NCBI GenBank assembly: GCA_035511515.1
Contig: DATKFG010000092.1
Span: forward strand, 1 to 64,000
Direction of reading: 5' to 3'
DNA from: VBCK01 sp035511515
GTDB lineage: Bacteria; Pseudomonadota; Gammaproteobacteria; Burkholderiales; Burkholderiaceae_F
Length of the DNA: 64,000 bases
Shown here in pieces: positions 26,750 through 35,667 of this stretch; positions within the stretch are counted from its first letter, which is position 1, and the number at the start of each line of letters is the position of its first letter. Made by a program: the position numbers and the translations under genes. The notes beneath the pieces are model-generated. The model made no database searches and was not told the DNA's origin. It worked only from the letters and a program-made list of their open reading frames with translations.

Positions 26750-28084
26750 ATGAGGGGATCCGGAATCGTTGCCGCGGCGCTGGCCGCGGTCTGCTGCAGC
26801 GCTGGCCTGGCGGCCGATACGGGCGCCGACTCCGCTTCACCCGTCACCGTCGTGTACTGCGGCAACCTGTTCGACGCGCCGTCCGGCAAGCTGCGCGGCC
26901 CGAGCACCGTGGTGATCGAGGCCAAGCGCTTCAAAGAAGTGCTCGCGGGGCGCGAACCGCGCGCCGGTGCGCAGGAAATCGACCTCGCGGGTGCGACCTG
27001 CCTTCCCGGATTCATCGACGCGCACGTTCACCTGTCATTGCAGACCAGCCCGACGCAGTTCACCGACAAGTTCCGCTGGAATCTGTCGGACTATGTGCTG
27101 CGCTCGACGGTGTACGCACGTCGCACGCTGCTGGCCGGATTCACGACGGTCCGCAATCTCGGCGACTGGAAGTACGAAACGGTCGCACTGCGCAAGGCGG
27201 TCGAGGCGGGCGCGGTGGTGGGGCCACGCATCGTGTCGGCCGGGCAGGCGATCGGCTCGACCGGCGGGCACGCCGATCGCACCAACGGCTACCGGGACGA
27301 CCTGGAGGGCGATCCGGGACCGACGGTCGGGATCATCAACGGCCCCGAGCAGGCATGGAAGGCGGTGCGTCAGCACTACAAGGAAGGGGCCGACCTGATC
27401 AAGATCATGCCGTCGGGCGGAGTGCTGGACGAGAGCGCGAGCGGCGACAACCCGCAAATGACGCTGGAGGAGATCCGCGCGGTCGTGGCGGCAGCGCACG
27501 ACTACGGGTTCGCGGTGGCCGCGCATGCGCACGGCGCCGAGGCGATCCGCCGCGCCGTGATCGGCGGAGTGGACTCGATCGAGCATGGCACGTTCTTGAA
27601 CGAGGAGGACATCCGGCTGATGAAAGAACACGGCACCTGGTACGTGCCGACCATCAGCGCCGGCGCGTTCGTCGCCGAAACGGCCAAGGTACCCGGTTAC
27701 TACCCGGCGCCGGTGGCGGCCAAGGCCGCCGCGATCGGCCCGCACATCCTCGAGACGGCCGGTCGCGCCTACAGGGCCGGCGTGAAGATCGCCTTCGGGA
27801 CCGACGCGGCCGTGTTCCCGCACGGCGACAACGCGCACGAGTTCGAGCTGATGGTGCAGGCGGGCATGCCGGCCGCGTTCGCGTTGCAGGCCGCCACCAC
27901 GCACGCGGCCGAATTGCTGCGGCGCGCCGACAGCCTCGGCAGCGTCGAAGCCGGCAAGCTGGCCGACCTGGTCGCCGTCGAAGGCGATCCGCTCCAAAAC
28001 GTCGGCGTGCTGCGCAAGGTGAGCTTCGTGATGAAGGAAGGCACGGTGTACAAGAGGGACGGCAAAGCAGTCGAGTTTCCGTGA
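26750..28084 (+). CDS. Secreted metal-dependent amidohydrolase
   Basis: 444 residues with a signal peptide (about 1-22). Metal ligands of the amidohydrolase superfamily are all visible: HVH at residues 92-94 (FIDAHVHL), the candidate carboxylated Lys in LIKIMPSGG, His in AHAHG and EHGT, and Asp in FGTDAAV. The family resembles imidazolonepropionase-like proteins and the exported Xaa-Arg/Lys dipeptidases. The substrate is uncertain, but a peptidase role would fit the peptidase genes that follow. ATG at 26750 has GGAGA at the right distance and starts the signal peptide, so it is preferred to TTG at 26708. Confidence 0.85.
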   Translation: MRGSGIVAAALAAVCCSAGLAADTGADSASPVTVVYCGNLFDAPSGKLRGPSTVVIEAKRFKEVLAGREPRAGAQEIDLAGATCLPGFIDAHVHLSLQTSPTQFTDKFRWNLSDYVLRSTVYARRTLLAGFTTVRNLGDWKYETVALRKAVEAGAVVGPRIVSAGQAIGSTGGHADRTNGYRDDLEGDPGPTVGIINGPEQAWKAVRQHYKEGADLIKIMPSGGVLDESASGDNPQMTLEEIRAVVAAAHDYGFAVAAHAHGAEAIRRAVIGGVDSIEHGTFLNEEDIRLMKEHGTWYVPTISAGAFVAETAKVPGYYPAPVAAKAAAIGPHILETAGRAYRAGVKIAFGTDAAVFPHGDNAHEFELMVQAGMPAAFALQAATTHAAELLRRADSLGSVEAGKLADLVAVEGDPLQNVGVLRKVSFVMKEGTVYKRDGKAVEFP

Positions 28085-28097
28085 GCGCGGCGCTGGG

Positions 28098-28113
28098 CTA
28101 CACGCACGTGTAG
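28098..28113. other. Perfect 7-bp inverted repeat after the amidohydrolase gene
   Basis: CTACACG-CA-CGTGTAG, 13 bases after the stop. The loop is only 2 nt and no T run follows. It could be an operator for the next gene or a weak stem. Confidence 0.3.
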
Positions 28114-28214
28114 CGGCCGCTCGTATCGCTGCGCCGGATTCGCTGCCGCGCATTGACCATCGACGGGATCCGGCCGCATCATCGCGCTTCCCATCAGCGG
28201 ACGAGTCGCGAACG

Positions 28215-29351
28215 ATGAACCACAGAAACCCGATGCCGCCCAGGGTCACGACGCGGCGCTCCCCTGCTGCAGCGCTGTGCGCGCTGTTCGGCCTTCTGGT
28301 CGCGTTGCAGTGCGCGCCATGCGCGGCGCAGCGGTTTGACGTTCACGAAGGCGATTTCCGGATCGCGAACTTCCGGTTCGAATCGGGCGAGAACCTGCCG
28401 GAATTGAAGATTCACTATCGCACGCTCGGTGTGCTGCAGCACGACGCCCAGGGCCACGCAACCAACGCCGTGCTGATCCTGCACGGCACCGGCGGCTCCG
28501 GGGCCCAATTCGTCGGGACCCAGCGCGCCGACGATCTGTTCGGCGGCGAGCTGTTCGGCCCGGGCCAGCCGCTCGACATCCAGCGCTACTTCATCGTGTT
28601 TCCGGATTCGATCGGCCACGGCAAGTCATCCAAACCCAGCGACGGCCTGCACGCGCGTTTCCCGAAGTACGGCTACCGCGACGCGGTGCAGGCGCAGTTC
28701 CGGCTGCTCACGGAGGCACTGGCGGTCGACCATCTGCGCCTGGTGTTCGGCACCTCGATGGGCGGGATGCACACCTGGTTGTGGGGCGAGCGCCACCCGG
28801 ACTTCAGCGACGCGCTGATGCCGATGGCCAGTTTGCCGACCCAGATCTCCGGGCGCAACCGGATGTGGCGCAGGCTCGTGATCGACGCGATCCGGCTGGA
28901 CCCCGGATGGGAAGGGGGCGAATACAAACAGCAGCCGTCCGGGCTGCGTCCCGCAGCGCAGATGCTGCTGCTGATGTCCTCGAATGCGGTTCTGCGGCAA
29001 AAGGAAGCGCCCACGCTGCAGGCGGCCGATCAGGTGACCGACCGGCTGACTTCGGAACTGCTTGTCTCGACCGACGCCAACGACCTGCTGTACCAGGTGC
29101 AAAGCTCGTTCGACTACGATCCGGGGCCGGACCTGGAGAAGATCTCGGCGCCGCTGCTGGCGATCAACACCGGCGATGATCTGATCAACCCGCCCGAGCT
29201 TGGCATCCTGCAGCGCGAGATCGGACGCGTACCGCACGGACGCGCGGTGCTGATTGCGGCCGACGACCGGACGATCGGGCACGGCACGCATACCAAGGCG
29301 GTCGTGTGGAAGGAACAGCTGGTGGAGCTGCTGCGGCAAAGCCAGCGATGA
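28215..29351 (+). CDS. Secreted alpha/beta hydrolase of the MetX-like family
   Basis: 378 residues. An N-terminal signal sequence (about 20-39, AALCALFGLLVALQCAPCAA) precedes an alpha/beta hydrolase fold resembling homoserine O-acetyltransferase. Nucleophile elbow GTSMGG with Ser181, acid probably in NTGDDLINPPE, and His in GHGTHT. HGTGGSG at about 90-96 forms the oxyanion region. A secreted MetX homolog is unlikely to make methionine; an esterase or acyltransferase role is more probable. The ATG at 28215 lacks a clear ribosome binding site; ATG at 28233 is an alternative. Confidence 0.85.
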   Translation: MNHRNPMPPRVTTRRSPAAALCALFGLLVALQCAPCAAQRFDVHEGDFRIANFRFESGENLPELKIHYRTLGVLQHDAQGHATNAVLILHGTGGSGAQFVGTQRADDLFGGELFGPGQPLDIQRYFIVFPDSIGHGKSSKPSDGLHARFPKYGYRDAVQAQFRLLTEALAVDHLRLVFGTSMGGMHTWLWGERHPDFSDALMPMASLPTQISGRNRMWRRLVIDAIRLDPGWEGGEYKQQPSGLRPAAQMLLLMSSNAVLRQKEAPTLQAADQVTDRLTSELLVSTDANDLLYQVQSSFDYDPGPDLEKISAPLLAINTGDDLINPPELGILQREIGRVPHGRAVLIAADDRTIGHGTHTKAVVWKEQLVELLRQSQR

Positions 29352-29352
29352 G

Positions 29353-29557
29353 CCCTCACCCCCTCCCCTTTCCGGCCTTCGGCCGAAAAGGGGGGAGGAA
29401 GAGAACGAGGGGGCTGGGCTGGCCCCCTCGTGCTCCCCCAGCCAATGGATGACTGGCGCGGGCGAGGGGCGATACCGCGTGCCCCTGCGGACCGCATCGT
29501 ACTTACGGCGCCCGATCGCCCCTCGCCCGCGCAGCGGGAGAGGGGAGGGGGTGAGGG
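29353..29557. repeat. Dispersed inverted-repeat element, copy C, rearranged
   Basis: The right arm (about 29514-29557) and the spacer match the other copies. The left side starts CCCTCACCCCCTCCCC like the others, but is interrupted by two extra stems: an imperfect one at about 29365-29396, and a perfect 10-bp stem ACGAGGGGGC (29405-29414) with GCCCCCTCGT (29422-29431). The element is thus about 75 bases longer than copies B and D. It ends 31 bases before the DUF885 gene. Confidence 0.75.
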
Positions 29558-29588
29558 TGATCGCAAGAGGAAGACAAACGGAGACCAG

Positions 29589-31397
29589 ATGATGGTTCGG
29601 TTCGCATCGATCGCGATTTGTGCTGCAGCACTTTTAACCTCCCAGGCCGCCCTCTCGGACAGCAGCGCGGACCAGCGCTTTGCGGCGCTGGCCGCCGATC
29701 ACTGGGAGTGGTTCTCGCGCGAGGCGCCCGAGTCCTCGACGCTGCGCGGCGACAACCGCTACAACGACCGCCTGACCGACCAGTCGCCCGCTGAGATCAA
29801 GGCTCGCAAGGCCCACTGGGTGGAACTCGTCAAACAGCTTCGATCCTTCGATCCGTCGGCACTCTCGGTTCCGAACCGCGTTTCCTTGCAGGTTCTGACC
29901 ACGGTGGCGACCAACCGGACGCGCATCGACGGTTTCTTTCCCGATGTGCCGTACGGCGCGTCCGACGCGTTCCTCGCGATGGGCTGGTCGCCCATCACTC
30001 AGATGTACGGTCCGCATTTCACGATGCCGTTGCTGGCCCGTTCCACGTCGTTTCGAACGGTGGCCGATTACGACGCCTATTTGAAGCGGCTCGGCGCCGT
30101 CCCGCACCTGCTGAGCCAGTACCAGCACCAGATACAGGCGGCGGCCGACGCCGGATGGGTTCCGCCGGCCGTGGCGATCGAGCGCGTGCCCGCCCAGCTC
30201 GATGCGCAGATCGTGGCCGATGCCACCAAGTCGTCGCTCTTTCTGCCGTTCTCGAAGTTTCCGGCCGACATCGCACAGGTCGATCAGCAGCGCCTGACCG
30301 AGGCCGCGCGCACCGTGATTTCGCAGCAAGTCGTCCCGGCGTTTCGAGCGCTGAAGGAGTTTTATCAGTCGACCTATCTTCCGGCGGCGGCGCGACGCAA
30401 GGGCCTGGGGGTCACCGACCTGCCCGGCGGGCCCGACTTCTACCAGGCGCTGATCACGACGAGCACGACCACGGCGCTCACAGCGCGCCAGATTCACGAT
30501 ATCGGCCTGGGTGAGGTCGCCCGGATCCAGGCCGAGATGGAAGCGGTGATCGCCCGGACCGGATTCAAGGGAACGCGGCCCGAATTCCTGCGATTCCTTA
30601 ACGATTCACCGCAGTTCTACTACGACCAGCGCGAGGACATGCTGGCTGGATACCGCGATATCGCCAAGCGCGCCGACGCGCAGCTTCCCGCGTTGTTCGC
30701 GGAGCTGCCGCGGCTGCCCTACGGCATACGCGCCATGGAGGACTACGAGGGCGACAACGCGGAGCACTACACGGCGGGCAGCGCCGACGGCTCGCGGGCG
30801 GGATACTTCGAAGCCAACGTGAACCACCTGCACACGCGGCCAAAGTTCAAAATGGAGGACCTGCTGCTGCACGAGGCCGTGCCCGGCCATCACCTGCAGA
30901 TCGCGCGGGCGCAGGAACTGAAAGACCTGCCCGCTTTCCGCCGCTTCACGAATTTCGTCGCGTACGCCGAGGGCTGGGCGCTGTATTCCGAGAGCCTGGG
31001 CGAAGAGATGGGCTTTTACACCGACCCGTATTCGAAGTTCGGCCAGCTCTCGGCCGAGATGATGCGGGCCTGCCGGCTCGTGGTCGATACCGGACTGCAC
31101 GCCTTCGGCTGGACTCGCGAGCGCGCCATCGCGTACATGACGGACACCGCCGGGCTGAACAGGGACTTCGCGACCGCCGAGGTCGACCGCTACCTGGTGA
31201 TGCCGGCGCAGGCGCTCGGATACAAGCTCGGCGAGCTCAAGATCAAGGAGCTGCGTGCCAAGGCCAAGGCGGCGCTGGGCGATCGGTTCGACCTGCGGCG
31301 CTTCCACAACGCGGTGATCGACGACGGCGCTCTGCCGCTGGATGTGCTGGAGGCCCGGATCGACGAATGGATCGCTGCGCGCAAGACAGAGCGCTGA
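29589..31397 (+). CDS. DUF885-family secreted metalloprotein, probable peptidase
   Basis: 602 residues with a signal peptide (about 1-22). The zinc-site motif of DUF885 proteins, HEAVPGHH, occupies residues 428-435 and is followed by YAEGWALYSESLGEEMG, whose Glu residues are typical of the family. Members are probable exported zinc peptidases resembling oligopeptidases in fold; substrate unknown. The start is ATG 29589 or the next codon 29592; the upstream open frame is repeat sequence. It sits just upstream of an M1 aminopeptidase gene, suggesting a shared role in peptide use. Confidence 0.87.
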   Translation: MMVRFASIAICAAALLTSQAALSDSSADQRFAALAADHWEWFSREAPESSTLRGDNRYNDRLTDQSPAEIKARKAHWVELVKQLRSFDPSALSVPNRVSLQVLTTVATNRTRIDGFFPDVPYGASDAFLAMGWSPITQMYGPHFTMPLLARSTSFRTVADYDAYLKRLGAVPHLLSQYQHQIQAAADAGWVPPAVAIERVPAQLDAQIVADATKSSLFLPFSKFPADIAQVDQQRLTEAARTVISQQVVPAFRALKEFYQSTYLPAAARRKGLGVTDLPGGPDFYQALITTSTTTALTARQIHDIGLGEVARIQAEMEAVIARTGFKGTRPEFLRFLNDSPQFYYDQREDMLAGYRDIAKRADAQLPALFAELPRLPYGIRAMEDYEGDNAEHYTAGSADGSRAGYFEANVNHLHTRPKFKMEDLLLHEAVPGHHLQIARAQELKDLPAFRRFTNFVAYAEGWALYSESLGEEMGFYTDPYSKFGQLSAEMMRACRLVVDTGLHAFGWTRERAIAYMTDTAGLNRDFATAEVDRYLVMPAQALGYKLGELKIKELRAKAKAALGDRFDLRRFHNAVIDDGALPLDVLEARIDEWIAARKTER

Positions 31398-31489
31398 AGG
31401 CTCCGACCGTCGGCTGCCCGGGGCGATGGGCTAGGATGCCGCTTCCGGAGCCGGTCCGGCCCCAGCACCGGCTTGGTGGAGACGCATCG

Positions 31490-34135
31490 ATGTCTGCAGG
31501 CTTCGGCGTTTGTCCGATCAGGATCGCTGCGCTTACGTTCGCCCTGGCCCTGGCCCCGCCGACGCTGGCGCAGGCGCCGTTTTCCTTCGACTCGGCCTTC
31601 GGCCGGTTGCCGAAGAACGTGGTGCCGATCGATTACGTGATTTCGATCGTCCCGGACCCGATCCAGCTGACTTTGAGCGGTCACGAATCGGTTGCGCTGG
31701 ATTTCCGGCAGGCCACCGGCACGATCGTGTTCAATTCCCTCAACGAGACCCTCGATCATGTCCAACTCGACGGTCACCCGGTCAAGCGCACCGTTTCCGA
31801 CGACAAGGAACAATTGACGACGGTAACGCTTGCGAAACCGGCGAGCGTCGGGCGGCATACGCTGTCGTTTTCCTATCGAGGCAAGATCGAGACGACGCCC
31901 CAGGGGCTGTTCGCGCAGCGATACGTGAAACCGGACGGCGGCAAAGGACTGCTGCTGTCCACCCAGTTCGAGGCCACCGACGCGCGCCGCATGTTTCCCT
32001 GCTGGGACGAGCCGGCCTTTCGCGCCTCCTTTCAAATGACTGCCACCCTGCCGGCGGATTGGACCACGGTGTCCAACATGCCGGTGGCCAGCCGCGTCGT
32101 CCACGGCCAGCTCGCAACGACCCGTTTCCAGCGCACGCCGAAGATGCCGACCTATCTGCTCGAACTATCGGCGGGCGATCTGGCTCAGATCACGGCCAAT
32201 CACGGCGGCACCCGATTCGGCGTGTGGGCCGTTCGCGGCCAGCAAAAAAATGGCGCCGTCGCACTCGCGAACGCGCAACAGATCCTGGCCGACTACAACG
32301 ATTACTTCGGCACCGCGTTTCCACTGCCGAAGCTCGACTCCATTGCGCTTCCTGGCGGGTTCGGTGGTGCGATGGAAAACTGGGGGGCCATCACCTACAG
32401 CGACCAACTCCTGCTGGTGACGGCTTCCAGTACGGTCGCCAACCGTCAGGACGTCTTCAATGTCCAGGCGCACGAGATGGCTCACCAGTGGAATGGCGAT
32501 CTGGTGACGATGGGCTGGTGGGACGACATCTGGCTCAACGAGAGCTTCGCATCCTGGATGGCCGCGAAGGAGACCGATCTGCGCAATCCCGGTTGGAACT
32601 GGTGGGAATCCGAAGACGCATCCAAGGAAGGCGCGATGAGCGCCGATGCGCGGGCCACATCGCACGCCATCCAGCAGCACGTTACCAACGAGCTGGAAGC
32701 GCAAAACGCGTTCGATCCCGACATCACTTATGACAAAGGGCAGGCGGTGCTGCGCATGCTGGAAGCCTACCTGGGACCGGACGACTTTCGCGACGGTGTT
32801 CGCGGGTACATGAAGGCTCACGCGTACTCGAACGCGACCACCGCGGACCTGTGGGATGCTCTGAGCGCGGCCAGCGGCCGCGACATCAGCGCTATCGCGT
32901 CGAGCTGGACCGCACAGGCCGGTTTCCCGCTCGTGTCCGTCGCCGCCGGCTGTGATGCGGCAGGCAAGCGCACGATCACGCTGTCGCAGAAGCGGTTCCT
33001 GCTGCGCGGAGCCGATTCGAACCCGTCGCATTGGCGTGTTCCGCTGCAAATCCGGGCCGGCGCCGATGCGCCCCTGGCGGTGCTGCTGACGAAGGATGGC
33101 CAGACGGCTCCGGCGGGCCGGTGCGACCAGGCGCTCAGCGTCAATGCGGGGGCGATCGGCTTTTACCGTGCCCTGTACGACGACGCCACCCTGCAAATCA
33201 ACACGAAGTATTTCGCGGACCTTCCCAGGAGCGATCGGATTGCGTTGCTCGACGATCAATGGGCACTGGTGGAGGCGGGTGCGCAGGAACTGCCTACGTA
33301 TCTTGCGCTGGCCTCGTCGCTGGGAGCCCGTCTGGAAGAACGGGCGTGGACCCAGATCACCAAGGCGCTCGGTACGATCGAGTATGCCGAGCGCGGCACC
33401 CCCGGCCACGACGCATTTGCCGCCTATGCCCGCTCGATCATCAAACCCGTCTCCGATCAGCTCGGCTGGATGTCCAGACCCGACGAAACGCCGGGTATCC
33501 AGAAGTTGCGGCATACCATCCTGCAAGACCTCGGAGCCTGGGGTGACGCGCCAACCATCGCCGAGGCGCGCAAGCGCTTCGCCGCGTTCGTTGCGGATCG
33601 CAGCACGATCGGCGCCGATGACCAGGAGGCGGTGCTGTCAATCGTGGCTCGATACGCGGACGCCACCGCGTTCGAGCAGTTGCACAGCGTGGCCAAATCC
33701 GCCGCCAACGAGACCGAATTGCGGCGTTACTACATGGTGCTCATGCGGGTGCGCGATCCGCAACTGGCCGCCGCAGCCGCCAGGATCGCGCTGTCGGACG
33801 AGATCCCGCCGCAGGCAGCGACCTTGCGCTTGCACCTGGTGTACGAGCTCGCGGACGAGCAGCCGCAACTGGCGTGGACCACGTTCAGCAAGAACGTCGA
33901 TGCGTTGATGGCCGCTTATCCCATCATGGCCCCTATGATCGTCGCGCAGTATTGCCCGGAATCATTCTGGAATTCCGTGCCGCTGGATCAGCTCGAGGCC
34001 TGGGTCAGGGCGCACACGCCCGCCGAGATGTCGCCGAACGTGGAGCGCGGCATGGAAACCGCGCGATTCAGGCTCGACGAGAAGACCGTACTGGTTCGCG
34101 CGGCCGACCGCTCCGTTTCAGCCCCGTTGAATTAG
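31490..34135 (+). CDS. Secreted M1-family zinc aminopeptidase
   Basis: 881 residues. Signal peptide at about 1-27 (FALALAPPTLAQA). The exopeptidase motif GAMEN lies at 293-297. The zinc site is HEMAH at 328-332 with Glu351 in NESFASWM, exactly the HExxH-18-E spacing of the family. An ERAP1-like C-terminal domain follows. It resembles the M1 peptidases of the puromycin-sensitive type more than PepN of E. coli. It probably removes N-terminal residues from peptides in the periplasm or outside the cell, complementing the DUF885 and amidohydrolase products upstream. The start ATG at 31490 lies 92 bases after the DUF885 stop. Confidence 0.93.
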   Translation: MSAGFGVCPIRIAALTFALALAPPTLAQAPFSFDSAFGRLPKNVVPIDYVISIVPDPIQLTLSGHESVALDFRQATGTIVFNSLNETLDHVQLDGHPVKRTVSDDKEQLTTVTLAKPASVGRHTLSFSYRGKIETTPQGLFAQRYVKPDGGKGLLLSTQFEATDARRMFPCWDEPAFRASFQMTATLPADWTTVSNMPVASRVVHGQLATTRFQRTPKMPTYLLELSAGDLAQITANHGGTRFGVWAVRGQQKNGAVALANAQQILADYNDYFGTAFPLPKLDSIALPGGFGGAMENWGAITYSDQLLLVTASSTVANRQDVFNVQAHEMAHQWNGDLVTMGWWDDIWLNESFASWMAAKETDLRNPGWNWWESEDASKEGAMSADARATSHAIQQHVTNELEAQNAFDPDITYDKGQAVLRMLEAYLGPDDFRDGVRGYMKAHAYSNATTADLWDALSAASGRDISAIASSWTAQAGFPLVSVAAGCDAAGKRTITLSQKRFLLRGADSNPSHWRVPLQIRAGADAPLAVLLTKDGQTAPAGRCDQALSVNAGAIGFYRALYDDATLQINTKYFADLPRSDRIALLDDQWALVEAGAQELPTYLALASSLGARLEERAWTQITKALGTIEYAERGTPGHDAFAAYARSIIKPVSDQLGWMSRPDETPGIQKLRHTILQDLGAWGDAPTIAEARKRFAAFVADRSTIGADDQEAVLSIVARYADATAFEQLHSVAKSAANETELRRYYMVLMRVRDPQLAAAAARIALSDEIPPQAATLRLHLVYELADEQPQLAWTTFSKNVDALMAAYPIMAPMIVAQYCPESFWNSVPLDQLEAWVRAHTPAEMSPNVERGMETARFRLDEKTVLVRAADRSVSAPLN

Positions 34136-34160
34136 CGCGGTCGCGAATCCTCGCTGCGCA

Positions 34161-34287
34161 CCCTCACCCCCTCCCCTCTCCCGCTTCGCGGGCGAGGGGC
34201 GATACGGCATCGCAAGCGCGCAGGTAGTCGCACCGGCACGCCGGATCGCCCCTCGCCCGCGCAGCGGGAGAGGGGAGGGGGTGAGGG
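34161..34287. repeat. Dispersed inverted-repeat element, copy D (complete)
   Basis: Both arms present (CCCTCACCCCCTCCCCTCTC at the left; GGGGAGGGGGTGAGGG at the right). It lies between the convergent M1 peptidase gene and the last gene of the long minus-strand operon; its right end is 1 base from the stop codon of the latter. It could terminate both transcripts. Confidence 0.85.
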
Positions 34288-34288
34288 T

Positions 34289-34627
34289 CTACTTAGAGTC
34301 GGTCGTGAACCCGCGCACGTACCAGGCGTTGGCCTTCTCGGGCGGGCCGAAGCGCAGAACGAACGGTCGTCCGGACGATTCCTCGCCGGTCGGGACCACC
34401 CGGGCCGGGCGGCTGTCGCGCTTCAGGTGGGTGCCGGCCGCGCACAGGAACTGCGGCTCGATCAACGCCAGGATCTTCGGCGGCATCGACTCCATCGGCT
34501 CGATGCAATAGGGCACGACGCTGCCAGCCGCCTTCGGATCGGGCGCCTGTGACTTGGAATCCTGGGCGAGCACGCCGCCGGCCGACAACGCCAGCAGCGC
34601 GGTTGCGCAGACCGCTCGCAGCTTCAT
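34289..34627 (-). CDS. Small secreted protein of unknown function at the end of the long operon
   Basis: 112 residues. A signal peptide (about 1-22, ALLALSAGGVLA) is followed by a mature domain with two Cys (VVPYCIEPMES and PQFLCAAGTHL) that may form a disulfide, and a C-terminal FVLRFGPPEKANAWYVRGF. No family recognised. The start overlaps the stop of the AgmX-like gene by 4 bases. As the last gene of the operon it is likely a periplasmic accessory of the machine. Confidence 0.7.
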   Translation of the reverse strand: MKLRAVCATALLALSAGGVLAQDSKSQAPDPKAAGSVVPYCIEPMESMPPKILALIEPQFLCAAGTHLKRDSRPARVVPTGEESSGRPFVLRFGPPEKANAWYVRGFTTDSK

Positions 34628-35667
34628 GACGGCAGGAAGTCTATCGGATAGGTGACGATCATCAGCGCCACATCCTTGGCGCCGAAATCCAGCTGCTTGA
34701 TCCGGGCCAGCAGCTTGCGCTCGAGCTCGGTGTCCTTCAGCTCGCTGGACACGATCTTGCAGTCCAGCACCTGGCCCGAAGGCGCGATTTTCAGCTCGAG
34801 CACGATCTTGCCCTGCAGGGTGGGATCCTCGCGCAGCGCACGGCTGTAGATCGCGTAAATGGCGCCCTTGTTGCGCTCGAACACCAGCCGGATCTCCTCG
34901 ATCGAGCGCGATGCCTTGCCGTCTCCGCCGCGCTGCATCAGGCCACCGGCGCCTCCACCCGGACCGCCACCGCCACCGCCGCCGGCAACCCCCTGGACCA
35001 GCGTGGTCGCGCGTCCGGCCAGTCCGCCGCCACCGGTGTCGCGGCTGTAGGCGGCCGTGTTGATGCCTCCGCTGCCGCGCGTGGCGTTGGACGTGATCAT
35101 CGATCGGGTCGGAATGCCGAGCCCCTGGCCCGGACCGACGCCGGCGCCAACCCCGGTGCCGACGCCGGGACCCTGCTTGATGCCGCTTTTGAGCTGCAGC
35201 GCCAGAGGCGCCCCGTGCAGCTCCTGCAACTCGTCCTTCATCGCCAGCAGCCCCACGCCGGCCGCCTTCTTGCGCGCCGCTTCCAGCACTTCGCCGGGTG
35301 GCTTCTCGGGGATCGGCTGGCGCGCTTCGGGCACCGGAATCTTGGCCGGCTCCTTCTTGGCCGTTTTGGGTACGTTGGTCTTGGTCGGCGTCTGGGGCAC
35401 CGGCTGCTGCTTGATGACCGGAGGCGGCGGCACCGGCTGGTGCTCCAGCAGCAGCTTGGCCAGGCGCGGAGACAGCTCCTCCGGACGCTCCTGGTCGGGC
35501 TTCGGCACCGGCAACACCCTGATCACCACGCCGAAGGCCAGACTCAACAGCATCACCAGGTAAAGGATCCGCCGGAAGCGCGACTCGTCCCTGGACGACC
35601 GAGTCCACGGCAGAATCGTTGCGCGGGGGGCTACGAGGCTCGCCGTCATCGCAGTCATCGCAGTCAT
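34624..35667 (-). CDS. TonB-like energy-transducer protein with AgmX/PglI C-terminal domain
   Basis: 347 residues. One membrane helix (about 33-51, ILYLVMLLSLAFGVVIRVL) after a short cytoplasmic tail, then a Pro/Lys-rich periplasmic stretch, Gly-rich segments (about 165-240) and a C-terminal domain (about 252-347; IRLVFERNKGAIYAIYSRAL) of the AgmX/PglI type, related to TonB/TolA ends. In Myxococcus, AgmX (GltJ) works with a TolQR-type motor. The long cytoplasmic N-terminal region of AgmX is absent here. The N-terminus reads MTAMTAMTA from three 9-bp repeats, giving three possible ATG starts. Overlaps both neighbours by 1-4 bases. Confidence 0.82.
   Translation of the reverse strand: MTAMTAMTASLVAPRATILPWTRSSRDESRFRRILYLVMLLSLAFGVVIRVLPVPKPDQERPEELSPRLAKLLLEHQPVPPPPVIKQQPVPQTPTKTNVPKTAKKEPAKIPVPEARQPIPEKPPGEVLEAARKKAAGVGLLAMKDELQELHGAPLALQLKSGIKQGPGVGTGVGAGVGPGQGLGIPTRSMITSNATRGSGGINTAAYSRDTGGGGLAGRATTLVQGVAGGGGGGGPGGGAGGLMQRGGDGKASRSIEEIRLVFERNKGAIYAIYSRALREDPTLQGKIVLELKIAPSGQVLDCKIVSSELKDTELERKLLARIKQLDFGAKDVALMIVTYPIDFLPS

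Noticed and set aside
28215..29351. Homoserine O-acetyltransferase MetX
   Set aside because: The protein has a signal sequence and no adjacent metW or methionine genes, so a biosynthetic role in the cytoplasm is unlikely.
33001..33030. GATTCGAACC-like text resembling a tRNA T-loop
   Set aside because: It lies within the M1 peptidase coding sequence and has no matching acceptor, D or anticodon stems.
29350..34290. Repeat arms as a CRISPR array
   Set aside because: The repeats are single, inverted pairs kilobases apart with no regular spacers, so they are interspersed palindromic elements.
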